A program made the translations under genes and the position numbers. Below, piece by piece: positions 52,641-60,676 of a stretch of 64,000 bases of DNA. The stretch's first letter is position 1. Each line of letters begins with the position of its first letter. The notes under the pieces are model-generated. The model searched no databases, was not told where the DNA came from, and saw only the letters and a program-made list of their open reading frames with translations. The stretch is from the NCBI RefSeq assembly GCF_001187535.1, contig NZ_LFIO01001267.1:124001-188000 (forward strand), written 5' to 3'. The stretch is from Rhizobium ecuadorense (GTDB taxonomy: Bacteria; Pseudomonadota; Alphaproteobacteria; Rhizobiales; Rhizobiaceae).

Positions 52641-53423
52641 ATGGAATCCGAAAGCGCTCTCTATGAGGCCGATCTTGCTCAGACGCTGGCAAATCGCACG
52701 CGGCTAAGCGCAAATCCGAACCTGATGCACTGGTATGGTGAGCTCTACCAGGAGATGTTTCGGCAGGAACCGGATATTGCCACGAATACCGTTCTGGAAA
52801 TCGGGAGCGGAACATCGCCTCTCAAGGGCTTCCTACCGAATGTCATCACCTCCGATGTGCTGAAGTTAGACTATCTGGACTTTGTCTTCGATTGCCACGA
52901 GATCGCGAGCTTGCCTGACATCGCGGACCACAGCGTCGATGTGATTACCATGACCAATGTTCTGCATCACCTGAAGGATCCCCTTGCTTTCCTCCGCGGA
53001 GCAACGCGAAAGCTCACAAAGGGCGGCAGGGTGTATGTGACGGAACCCTATTTGTCCTGGCTATCCTACCCGATGTATAAACTTCTCCATCATGAGCCGG
53101 TGGATTTCAGTATCCACCGCCCGGTTCTGGATACCGTTCAGGGTCCTCTTTCGACCTCAAATCAGGCTATGCCACATATGATCTTCTTTCAGCGGCCGGA
53201 CTGGCTCGCTGAGCTTGCAGATTGCTATAGCCTCGAGAAGACGAGGATCAGCTATTTCACCTCGCTCTCCTATATGGTGACAGGCGGGATATCGAGAAAG
53301 TATCCTGTGCCTGGTTGGGCTTATAAGCCTTACTTCAAGCTCGACAGAGCAATAGGCACCGCGCTGCCCAAGGTGTTCGCCTCATTCTTCACGGCCCGCC
53401 TCACATCAAAAGAAGAGGTGTAG
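52641..53423 (+). CDS. Class I SAM-dependent methyltransferase
   Basis: A 260-residue protein from ATG 52641, two bases after the GT2 stop. Motif I is intact (TVLEIGSGTSPL, residues 51-62), followed by ITSDVLKLDYLDFVFDCHEIASLPDIADHSVDVITMTNVLHHLKDPLAFLRGATRKLTKGGRVYVTEPY. The SAM-binding Asp after strand 2 and the post-II acid are visible. The C-terminal half (HMIFFQRPDWLAELADCYSLEKTRISYFTSLSYMVTGG) is of the type seen in lipid-linked-sugar methyltransferases. Co-directional with the flippase, GT2 and FkbM genes. Confidence 0.88.
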   Translation: MESESALYEADLAQTLANRTRLSANPNLMHWYGELYQEMFRQEPDIATNTVLEIGSGTSPLKGFLPNVITSDVLKLDYLDFVFDCHEIASLPDIADHSVDVITMTNVLHHLKDPLAFLRGATRKLTKGGRVYVTEPYLSWLSYPMYKLLHHEPVDFSIHRPVLDTVQGPLSTSNQAMPHMIFFQRPDWLAELADCYSLEKTRISYFTSLSYMVTGGISRKYPVPGWAYKPYFKLDRAIGTALPKVFASFFTARLTSKEEV

Positions 53424-53425
53424 GG

Positions 53426-54175
53426 ATGGTTTTGCTACGTCTCGCCGATTGGCTCTATCGACACTGTTATCCCCTTTATTACCCTCTCTATTCCGTATGG
53501 AAGGCAGTTTCAGAACGACGTGAGCGCGCACTGATGCGCGAGATGCTTTCGCCGGGCATGATCGTCGCAGATATCGGTGCAAATATCGGAATATATACCC
53601 GTATGTTCTCCGCTCTGACGGGAGCGACCGGCCATGTGCATGCCTTCGAGCCGGCGCCGGCGAATTTCGAAAAGCTTGAAGCGACGGTAAGCGGCTTGTC
53701 GAATGTATCGCTGCGGCACGCCGCGGTCGGAGCGGCCAGCGGCACCACCAGGCTGTATGTTTCGGCCGAGCTGAATGTCGATCACCGAACATTCGATAGC
53801 GGCGACGGGCGAGTAAGCATCGACGTCCCATTGGTGAAGCTCGACGATTACTTTTCGCCAGGGCAACGGGTCGATTTTATCAAAATTGATGTTCAGGGAT
53901 ACGAGTTGAGCGTTCTGCAGGGTGCCGAGCGGGTGCTGCGAGAGAACCGCGACATTCGGGTTTTCATGGAGTTCTGGCCTTACGGCCTGTCGAAAGCGTC
54001 AGTGAATCCGTCCGAGCTCACCCAATTCCTAAAGATGCTGAATTTCGAGTTCCACAACATTGCGGATCCACCTGGTACTGCTTTCAATGACGAGAGCCTC
54101 GATCCAGAAAACGCGGGCCAATATTGCAATCTGATCGTTGCAAGAAGAGCGCCTGCCCATCCCAATATCACTTAA
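53426..54175 (+). CDS. FkbM-family methyltransferase 1
   Basis: A 249-residue methyltransferase. SAM loop VADIGANIGIYTRMF (residues 48-62) is intact, as is HAFEPAPANFEKLEATV. Later strands read VDFIKIDVQGYELSVLQGAERVL and IRVFMEFWPYG, the FkbM hallmarks. FkbM proteins add methyl groups to sugar hydroxyls on antibiotics, capsules and O-antigens. Two bases after the previous stop, so in the same operon. Confidence 0.9.
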   Translation: MVLLRLADWLYRHCYPLYYPLYSVWKAVSERRERALMREMLSPGMIVADIGANIGIYTRMFSALTGATGHVHAFEPAPANFEKLEATVSGLSNVSLRHAAVGAASGTTRLYVSAELNVDHRTFDSGDGRVSIDVPLVKLDDYFSPGQRVDFIKIDVQGYELSVLQGAERVLRENRDIRVFMEFWPYGLSKASVNPSELTQFLKMLNFEFHNIADPPGTAFNDESLDPENAGQYCNLIVARRAPAHPNIT

Positions 54176-54191
54176 AGGCGACGTGCGGACA

Positions 54192-55055
54192 ATGTTATCC
54201 ACCAGCAACAAAATCCTGATCGCTCGCTCTCTATCTAAAGCTGTCTTGTTCGTCCGGGGTTGCGTTGGCTTACCCGCCACCGTGATCGCGAAACGGCGGG
54301 GAGTAAATTGGTCGCTGGACCTGAGAGACGGCGTTGATTTCGCGATCTACCTGTTGGGCGGGTTCGAGGTCAGAACGCTCGATAGGTATAGAGAGCTGAT
54401 AGGGGATGGAGACATCGTCCTCGATATCGGTGCCAATGTCGGTTCTCATACGTTGCCCCTGGCGCAATTGGTGGGCGGAGCCGGCAGGGTAATCTCCTTC
54501 GAGCCGACGGCTCATGCATTCGCGAAACAGAAAGCCAATATTGCGCTCAACCCGACGCTCGCCCAGCGGATCGACGCTTACCAGATGATGCTTATGGCAA
54601 GTGCGTCCGAAGCGATGCCCGAGGCGGTCTATTCAAGCTGGCCGCTCGAAGTTGCCGAAGATTTGCATAGTGAACACCACGGTCGTCTCATGTCGACAAA
54701 GGGCGCGCGGCTCGGCACAGTGGACGAAACACTGCGGGATCTTGGGGTCGGCAAGGTCGATTTCATAAAACTTGACGTCGACGGCAATGAGCTGGCGGTT
54801 CTACTTGGGGCGACGGTGACTCTCAAAGAGTTCCAGCCGCGGATAATGCTTGAATTGGCCCCCTATGTTTATGCTGACAATCCCGGAGACTTCGACAGGT
54901 TGTTGGAGCTTCTCTGGGAGGGCGGTTACGAAATTGGCGAAATGGCATCTGGCAGGAAGCTGCCCGAAGACGCCGACAAAGTACGCGCGATGATTCCGGA
55001 AGGTGGCGGTATGAATGTGCTGGTTCGAAGCAAGCGCTCAAAGGAAGCGAGATAA
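54192..55055 (+). CDS. FkbM-family methyltransferase 2
   Basis: A 287-residue protein from ATG 54192 (an earlier in-frame ATG at 54138 would overlap the preceding gene). SAM loop VLDIGANVGSHTLPLAQL (residues 77-94), ISFEPTAHAFAKQKANI, VDFIKLDVDGNELAVLLGATVTL and RIMLELAPYVY all fit FkbM. It is a clear relative of methyltransferase 1, but not a recent tandem copy, since it differs in the N-terminal 60 residues and in the linker. Together they suggest two methylated positions on one sugar chain. Confidence 0.9.
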   Translation: MLSTSNKILIARSLSKAVLFVRGCVGLPATVIAKRRGVNWSLDLRDGVDFAIYLLGGFEVRTLDRYRELIGDGDIVLDIGANVGSHTLPLAQLVGGAGRVISFEPTAHAFAKQKANIALNPTLAQRIDAYQMMLMASASEAMPEAVYSSWPLEVAEDLHSEHHGRLMSTKGARLGTVDETLRDLGVGKVDFIKLDVDGNELAVLLGATVTLKEFQPRIMLELAPYVYADNPGDFDRLLELLWEGGYEIGEMASGRKLPEDADKVRAMIPEGGGMNVLVRSKRSKEAR

Positions 55056-55056
55056 C

Positions 55057-55375
55057 TCAGTTCGAGCGGGCTGCGCTTGGGGCGGATATTATTTCCCGCG
55101 GCATTTGAACCTTTACAATTTTGAGCGATTGGCCGAACTCCTGCGCAGAGTGGGGTTGGCTGTCGAAGCTCAACGCAATCTTCCCGCTCCTTTGATCTGG
55201 ATTTACTCCCTTCAAGGGCGCTGTGCAGGCGCGTTTCGGCTGGAAGAGCTCCTTGACGAAGATATTCGGCGTCAAAAATATACCTTTGGTTGCTGCCTTT
55301 GCTTTTCTTGATATCGCCGCCATCGCGATGAAGTTTACAACGTCAAACCAACAGGCAATATCGAAGAAGGTATAG
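55057..55375 (+). pseudogene. Frameshifted C-terminal remnant of a class I methyltransferase
   Basis: After the second FkbM gene the sequence encodes WGGYYFPRHLNLYNFERLAELLRRVGLAVEAQRNLPAPLIWIYSLQ (about 55078-55215). That is the typical end of methyltransferases of the 'WGGYHxPRHLxLxN' class. The reading frame then shifts, and IPLVAAFAFLDIAAIAMKFTTSNQQAISKKV continues to a stop at 55375, matching the usual last helix and strand. No SAM-binding half is present. It is a broken gene at the junction of the glycan island with the phage genes. Confidence 0.6.
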
Positions 55376-55452
55376 CCGCCGTGGTGTCTGCGCCGGGGCC
55401 GAACGAGCTTTCTCGCGTTGCGGCCCCGGAAGCCTGAATTGGCGGGGATAGG

Positions 55453-56088
55453 TCACCAGCCACCACCACCGCCATTTCGACCGCGTACTCTAAGAAGCGC
55501 GCGTGTAAGAGCAGCCTTCGCGCCGGCTCTCCGACCACCTTCGCTGCCGGCTTCGGCCGGCATCATACGACGCCCCGTTAAAGCATCCATAGCGAGTCCT
55601 TTCACAGCCTCTTCGCCAGCGCCACGAATGGCCTGCTCAACTCGGTTCCCAAAACCACCTTCCCCGTTCCCGAAACCTTCAAAGGCACCGCGCGCGATGT
55701 CGGCTTTCCTCCCTGACGGCAACTTAAAAGCTAGGTCAGAGGCCAAACCTCCGGCGCGCTGCAGCGTTTCGGAGACATAGGGATGCTGTTCGTCGAAGGC
55801 TCTGTCCATCCCGCGCTGAATAGCGAGTGCGTTATCATACCGCTCTCCAAGCGTTTCGCCCGGCAGCGGCGGAAACAAAAAATCAGGCAGCAGTGGGTCA
55901 ACAACGGGCGCCAGGAATGCAGCTGTCCCAGCGTCCATTTCGTCGAGATAGGGACCGGCGACAGTGCCGCGGCTGAAGGCGCGTAAGGCATTGTTGACCG
56001 AGAGGTCGCCGGACTGCCCCGCATAAGGGTCATTTCTAAGCTCGGCAACTTTTCTCGGTGGTACAACCGGTGTTCTGTTATCTGGCAT
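55453..56088 (-). CDS. Phage virion-associated hypothetical protein, possibly truncated
   Basis: A 211-residue protein. The segment GTVAGPYLDEMDAGTAAFLAPVVDPLLPDF...GETLGERYDNALAIQRGMDRAFDEQHPYVSETLQRAGGLASDLAFKLP resembles the N-terminal part of larger virion proteins in podovirus-like phages of Rhizobiales. It ends abruptly in RGRNGGGGGW next to the glycan island, so it may be a shortened copy. The ATG is followed by VPPRKVAEL, with GGAG upstream (minus strand). No enzyme motif. 56089-56410 beyond its start holds no supported gene. Confidence 0.6.
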   Translation of the reverse strand: MPDNRTPVVPPRKVAELRNDPYAGQSGDLSVNNALRAFSRGTVAGPYLDEMDAGTAAFLAPVVDPLLPDFLFPPLPGETLGERYDNALAIQRGMDRAFDEQHPYVSETLQRAGGLASDLAFKLPSGRKADIARGAFEGFGNGEGGFGNRVEQAIRGAGEEAVKGLAMDALTGRRMMPAEAGSEGGRRAGAKAALTRALLRVRGRNGGGGGW

Positions 56089-56410
56089 TATAATCTCCTG
56101 TGGATGGTGATTGGGTTCGACAAGGCGTCTGAGCAGCAGCTTGGAGGTCTGTCTCAGTCTTAGGATGCAGGAGCGAACCTGAGCCGCACGCCGGCTTTCA
56201 GCCTTGCAAAGATTGAATCGCCACGGCGTGCGCCTCGGGGGACGTTCGCAATGGCAATGGCCTTCAGAAGGGCCGAACTCGCAGGCTGTTCATCGGAATT
56301 TGGTTTGAAGGAATGGCCACTGTCCGTTCGGCAGAAAAGGCCGACAACAGCAGGTGGAGCCTAAATCGCGGGCGCTAGCGACCCTTGACAGCAAAAGGGC
56401 TCCGGCATCG

Positions 56411-56740
56411 TCATGGAATACTGCGCTGTCCACCGAACAGCGACGACAGGAAGCCAGGGGGCTTCGCCGGCGGAGTGGCGGGCACGCCGGGCGGAATGGC
56501 AGGCGCGGCCGTCGGCGCCGCGGGAGCCTTGGCCGCAGTAGACTGCCGCTCCTGATCCTGCTGCCTGATCGCCAGCCCACCCATCAGCGCCTGCGCCAGC
56601 CGCGCCGCGCCCTGCCACGGCGACTGCACCGGGCTCGCATCCATGCCCTGCTCCAGCATGGCGTAGGCCAGTTGCTTGCGCTTGTCGTCGATGTCGCTCT
56701 GGGTCCTGCCGGTATTGCCGGCGAAGATGGTTGGGATCAT
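56411..56740 (-). CDS. Small phage protein with Pro/Ala-rich tail
   Basis: A 109-residue protein overlapping the upstream S74-type gene by four bases. The N-terminal half MIPTIFAGNTGRTQSDIDDKRKQLAYAMLEQGMDASPVQSPWQGAARLAQALMGGLAIRQQDQE is a helix-rich module seen in virion proteins of rhizobial podovirus-like phages. The C-terminal half is almost all Pro and Ala, ending LSSLFGGQRSIP. Function unknown; likely an ejected or tail-associated protein. Confidence 0.68.
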   Translation of the reverse strand: MIPTIFAGNTGRTQSDIDDKRKQLAYAMLEQGMDASPVQSPWQGAARLAQALMGGLAIRQQDQERQSTAAKAPAAPTAAPAIPPGVPATPPAKPPGFLSSLFGGQRSIP

Positions 56741-57741
56741 GCCACTGCCCTTCCGTAGAAGACGCGGTCGAAGCCGTCTTCGTGTTCGAACACCGCGTCC
56801 GGATGGATTTTTCGCACATCGTCGGACATCAGGCCGAGCTGCATCGGGCCGCCGTCCTTGTAGCGGTAGGCGTAAACAGGCAGGCCGTTATCCAGCGTGC
56901 CGACGCGTTTGATGTCCTCCTTCAGCCGCCGGTCGGATTTCGCCCAGCCGCCAAGGAGTGTTCCGCCGAGCCCGAAAAGGCCGCCCATCGCGGCGTTGGA
57001 TTGGGCGACCTGGCGGTCGTAGAGGCCCATTTTCTGGTTGAAATTGTCGTTGATCAGCCCCGCCTGGTCGACGTTCGGCAGCTGCGTCGTCGGCGTGTTG
57101 ACGTAGCTCGGCTGATGCACCTGCGATCCCGACATCAGCGCCGAGATCTCGTTCAGCGGCTGGTTGCGCTCGGTCAGGATGGCGTTCTGCGCGTTCGAAT
57201 ACATATCGCCGAGATACTGGTCAGAGGCGGCCTGCTTGCGGGTGGAAAAATCGCGCATGGCGTTGTCGTAAGCCGCCGAGCCCATCGAGATGCCCTTGTC
57301 GGCCAGGCTCTGGTCGAGGCTTGCCTGATCGCGGTCCCATTGGTTGTTGAAGCCGGACTGCCAGTGATTATTGACGTATTTGTCGACATTGCCGGCGCTC
57401 AAATCGACATTGGTGCCGAGGATGCCGGAGATCTTGCCGGTCTGGTCGTTGGCGAGCCTGGCGAGGCCGAGCTGGGTCTGCTGCGTCTGGTCGTAGATCG
57501 CCTGGTTTTCCGGCGAATAGGTCTGATAGGCCGAATAGGTCGGCAGTTGATAGGTCTTGCCGGTCTGGTCTTTCATCGTCTGGTAGCCGCTGACCTTGTA
57601 TTCCAGCGAGCCATCCGGCGTGTACTGGTTGGTGTGGCTCAAGCCGGCATTGGCGATGGCGGTGTCGACGTTGGTGGCCGTCTGGGCCGCCGCGGTCTGG
57701 GTCGGGTCAGGCGCCTTGGGGGCCTTCGGCGTGGAGACCAT
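56737..57741 (-). CDS. Phage tail/virion protein with S74-like chaperone end
   Basis: A 334-residue protein with an Asn/Gln/Tyr-rich body (HTNQYTPDGSLEYKVSGYQTMKDQTG..., QTYSPENQAIYDQTQQTQLGLARLANDQTGKISGI). The C-terminal 65 residues (SDRRLKEDIKRVGTLDNGLPVYAYRYKDGGPMQLGLMSDDVRKIHPDAVFE) form an intramolecular chaperone domain. The Ser-Asp at its start is the self-cleavage position in S74 peptidases. These domains help trim tail spikes or fibres to fold as trimers. The start is ATG 57739-57741; the stop overlaps the next gene. Confidence 0.8.
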   Translation of the reverse strand: MVSTPKAPKAPDPTQTAAAQTATNVDTAIANAGLSHTNQYTPDGSLEYKVSGYQTMKDQTGKTYQLPTYSAYQTYSPENQAIYDQTQQTQLGLARLANDQTGKISGILGTNVDLSAGNVDKYVNNHWQSGFNNQWDRDQASLDQSLADKGISMGSAAYDNAMRDFSTRKQAASDQYLGDMYSNAQNAILTERNQPLNEISALMSGSQVHQPSYVNTPTTQLPNVDQAGLINDNFNQKMGLYDRQVAQSNAAMGGLFGLGGTLLGGWAKSDRRLKEDIKRVGTLDNGLPVYAYRYKDGGPMQLGLMSDDVRKIHPDAVFEHEDGFDRVFYGRAVA

Positions 57742-58123
57742 AGAGAAAATCCTCCTTCATGATTGCGTAAAGCAGCGCGTCGCAGTCGCCGAAATAGGCC
57801 TGCTGGCGGCCTTCCAGCCGGGCGCCGAGCCTTGCGAGCATCGTCTGGGCGTCGAAATTGTCGGCCCGGGTCCTGGCGGTTGCGCGCCGGCAGCCGAGCT
57901 GATGCACGACATATTGAAAAACCGATCGCATCAGCGTCCGCGTCAGCCGGTCGGCGGCAAGCGAGACCTCGACGTCATGCGCGGTCCAGACGTTGAAGAC
58001 GAAGCCGGCAATGATCCGGCCGCGGTCGACATGGGCAAGCGTGGTGTAAGGCGGGTGGAAGCTGACGCCGATCCGGCCGCCGACCCAGGCGGCGATTTCC
58101 GCGCGCGGTTCGGAGACGATCAA
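57707..58123 (-). CDS. GNAT-like protein in the phage late operon
   Basis: A 138-residue protein. The TTG 58121-58123 is chosen because it overlaps the stop of the upstream tail gene (TTGA); the frame is open further upstream but antisense-like. The sequence IAAWVGGRIGVSFHPPYTTLAHVDRGRIIAGFVFNVWTAHDVEVSLAADRLTRTLMRSVFQYVVHQLGCRRATARTRADNFDAQTMLARLGARLEGRQQAYFGDCDALLYAI follows the GNAT fold (strand-helix around RTLMRSVFQYVVHQLG). Such proteins are regular in late operons of rhizobial podovirus-like phages. Target unknown. Confidence 0.72.
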   Translation of the reverse strand: MIVSEPRAEIAAWVGGRIGVSFHPPYTTLAHVDRGRIIAGFVFNVWTAHDVEVSLAADRLTRTLMRSVFQYVVHQLGCRRATARTRADNFDAQTMLARLGARLEGRQQAYFGDCDALLYAIMKEDFLYGLHAEGPQGA

Positions 58124-59943
58124 ATCGGCGTGCCCTTTTCGTAAAGCACCGAGCCGCCGACGACGGCGGCTTCCGAGACGGAGCCGGAGGAGCCGGAGAT
58201 CAGCGCGCGGATCGTCGGCGCCAAGGCCGAACCGGCGCCGCCGGCGGAGGCGAATTTGCGCACCAGCGAAACGCCGGGAAATTTCGACACGCCCCAGACC
58301 GCCGTTCCCCATTTAGCCGCCGCGTTGTTTTCGACGGAGGACAAAAGGGCCGTCGGAATCTTGGTCTGGTAATCCACCGAGATCCCGCCATACATCAGCG
58401 AGGAAACGCCGATCTGCGCCGTCACCCCGATCAGCTTCGAGAGCTTGGTCGAGAGCCCGTCGCCGTAACGGCTCCAAGCGCCGACCATCAGTGCGTCGAT
58501 CGCCACGCCATTGTCGTTGGCGCCGACCTCGGCCTCATAGACCGTGCCGTCGCCGGCGCCGAAGAACAGCCGATCCTGCCAGCTCGCCCAGCAGGAGGCC
58601 GGCATGCCGACGAAGCGGCACCAGGCGCCGGTTTCGGTGTTCATCACATATTGATAGGGGCCGAAGGAGGACGGCAGGTTGACGATCGCCATCTGCCGCG
58701 CGGGGAAGCTCGAAAGCTGCCATTCCTGCGAGGTCGTGCCGGTTGCCGCCACCGTCTCGCGCCATGTCGGGCCGATCCTTGAAGTAATCGCCCCGAGGCT
58801 GGTGGCGCCGCGGTCGAGCTGCACCGCCTTGGTGATCGGCACGATGCCATCGGTCGTCATGATCGCCAGATCCGCGCCGACCGACAGCAGGCAGCGGTCG
58901 CTGCCGAGCGGCCGGCCGAGCTTGAAGGTGCCGATCAGGCCCCAGTTCGCAACACTCGAAGGATCGGAACCCTGGAAGACGATCACCTCGCCTTCCGAAG
59001 AGATCAGCACCAGGCACTGCTGCAGGCCTGTGGAAACCGGGATCGTCCAGACATTGATCGCAACCAGCGTGCCGCCATATTTCATGTTGCCGCCGACCGG
59101 CAGAACCGTCGCCGCGCCGCTGACGGCGTCGGTGGCGAGATACCAGACATTGGTCGAATTCTTCTCGATGAACCACAGGCGCGAACGATAGGCCGTCACC
59201 GCGATCAGCAGTGACGAGTCCGATATGCCTGATATCATCGTCGAGGCGACGTAGGGGGTGGCGGCCGCGCCCTTTTCCAGCTGCGCATTGGTGACCGTTC
59301 CCGTCACGGTGACGACGAGCGTGCCGGCCGCCGGCGTGAAGGAAAGCGCGACGCGGTTGTTGACGCCGGTGCCGTTCAGCGTGCCTGAAAAGGCGCCGGA
59401 GAGCGTGACCGAGCCGGTGCCGAAGAAGCTCAGCGTATAGGCCGTGTTGCGGACGGCGACGTTCTGGGTGGCGAGTGCGGCCGTGCCGACCAGAAAATTG
59501 TTGGTCCAGGAGGTGCCGTTGAAGAGCAGCGGCGTGTCCAGGCCGTTGACGAGGCGCAGGAACTCCTGGCCGGCCGGGTTGGTGTATTGCTGCACCGACC
59601 AATGGGCGCTGGCCATGCCGGAGACGACGGGCGCACCGGCAGCACCGCCCACCGTCACGTCGAAGATCTTGTCGCCGGCGGCGGCAAACAGCCTGTTGCT
59701 GACGCCCGAATAGGGAATGACCGTCTGCACGTCGCCGCCGAGGCCGGTTGAGAAGGCGAGAAAACCATAGCGGGCGCGGACGCGGTTGGCCTCGGGAAAG
59801 AAGTTGTCGAGCTGAAACGCCGCATCTGCGGGCATATCGGCCATCTCGACATCGGTTCGCCAGCCGCCGATCGGCGCGATCCAATCTTTGCTCGGCGAAA
59901 CGCGGCCGGTGCGCCCATTCGGAGGGACAGGTCTGCGGGTCAT
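58120..59943 (-). CDS. P22 gp10-like phage tail/DNA-stabilisation protein
   Basis: A 607-residue protein from ATG 59941-59943 (MTRRPVPPNGRTGRVSPSKDWIAPIGGWRTDVEMADMPADAAFQLDNFFPEANRVRARYGF). The opening with 'GGW...A.QLDNFFP' and the repeated beta-strand units (LLFNGTSW, AYRSRLWFIEKNSTNVWYLATDAVSGAATVLPVGG, RLFFGAGDGTVYEAEVG) match the beta-propeller tail plug proteins of P22-like and related podoviruses. It closes the portal and contacts the fibre. Four-base overlap with the adaptor gene upstream. Confidence 0.78.
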   Translation of the reverse strand: MTRRPVPPNGRTGRVSPSKDWIAPIGGWRTDVEMADMPADAAFQLDNFFPEANRVRARYGFLAFSTGLGGDVQTVIPYSGVSNRLFAAAGDKIFDVTVGGAAGAPVVSGMASAHWSVQQYTNPAGQEFLRLVNGLDTPLLFNGTSWTNNFLVGTAALATQNVAVRNTAYTLSFFGTGSVTLSGAFSGTLNGTGVNNRVALSFTPAAGTLVVTVTGTVTNAQLEKGAAATPYVASTMISGISDSSLLIAVTAYRSRLWFIEKNSTNVWYLATDAVSGAATVLPVGGNMKYGGTLVAINVWTIPVSTGLQQCLVLISSEGEVIVFQGSDPSSVANWGLIGTFKLGRPLGSDRCLLSVGADLAIMTTDGIVPITKAVQLDRGATSLGAITSRIGPTWRETVAATGTTSQEWQLSSFPARQMAIVNLPSSFGPYQYVMNTETGAWCRFVGMPASCWASWQDRLFFGAGDGTVYEAEVGANDNGVAIDALMVGAWSRYGDGLSTKLSKLIGVTAQIGVSSLMYGGISVDYQTKIPTALLSSVENNAAAKWGTAVWGVSKFPGVSLVRKFASAGGAGSALAPTIRALISGSSGSVSEAAVVGGSVLYEKGTPI

Positions 59944-60647
59944 GGATTTGCCCCCGTGATCGTGCCGGGCCAATAATTCTCGGGCGCCTGACCCCGCGCC
60001 GGCAGCGACAGGTCGACGGGGCTTGCGGCGCGGTCGGCGCCGATCGCCGCTTCCTTGGAGCGCTCGAAGCTAGCGATCTCCTCGCCGTAATCGAGGCCCT
60101 TGGCCCGCTTCCAGCGCCAGATCAGCGAGAGTTCGAGGAGATCTTCGGGAAGACGGGCGGTATCGCTGTCATCAGCCCAATTGCCCGCCGTGGCCGCGCC
60201 GCCATTCACCGTCACCCAGAAGCCGGAGATATAGGCATATTCGACCGTCTCGCCTGGGGCATTCGGGTAGATGTCGAGCTTGCCGCCGGCCATGCGCCAG
60301 ATCTGCGGCACCGGGTTTGAATTGAGGATCGTGTGGCGCTGCCAGGTCTGCGGCTCGACAGGGCCGTTGAGCTGCCAGAGGCGCGCGGCATTCCAGATCG
60401 TGGCGTTGGCGGCGAAGCGGTTCCAGTCGGCAGGCGGCTCTGCCGGTTCCGGATTTGCACCGGTCGCCACGAACTGCCGCCGCACCATCAGCGCCGACCA
60501 GTCATGCTGGCGCATCAGGTCGCGGCCGGCGCGGGTGGAGAGGATGCGCAGCTGCATGATCTGCGGATCCGCCGAGGACATGACGGCCGTCGGCGGATCG
60601 AGGTCGATTTCCGCGCAGACGTTCTGAATGATGGTCAGGAGCGACAT
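59940..60647 (-). CDS. Phage head-tail adaptor protein
   Basis: A 235-residue protein. The start MSLLTIIQNVCAEIDLDPPTAVMSSADPQIMQLRILSTRAGRDLMRQHDWSALMVRRQF is a characteristic helical bundle of the P22 gp4/T7 gp11-like connector proteins. The middle (WRMAGGKLDIYPNAPGETVEYAYISGFWV) is the usual beta part. It joins the portal to the tail. Stop overlaps the tail protein start (ATGA); GGAG precedes ATG 60645-60647. Confidence 0.85.
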   Translation of the reverse strand: MSLLTIIQNVCAEIDLDPPTAVMSSADPQIMQLRILSTRAGRDLMRQHDWSALMVRRQFVATGANPEPAEPPADWNRFAANATIWNAARLWQLNGPVEPQTWQRHTILNSNPVPQIWRMAGGKLDIYPNAPGETVEYAYISGFWVTVNGGAATAGNWADDSDTARLPEDLLELSLIWRWKRAKGLDYGEEIASFERSKEAAIGADRAASPVDLSLPARGQAPENYWPGTITGANP

Positions 60648-60676
60648 GCGGGGGGTCTCCGGTTCAAAGCAGTTGT

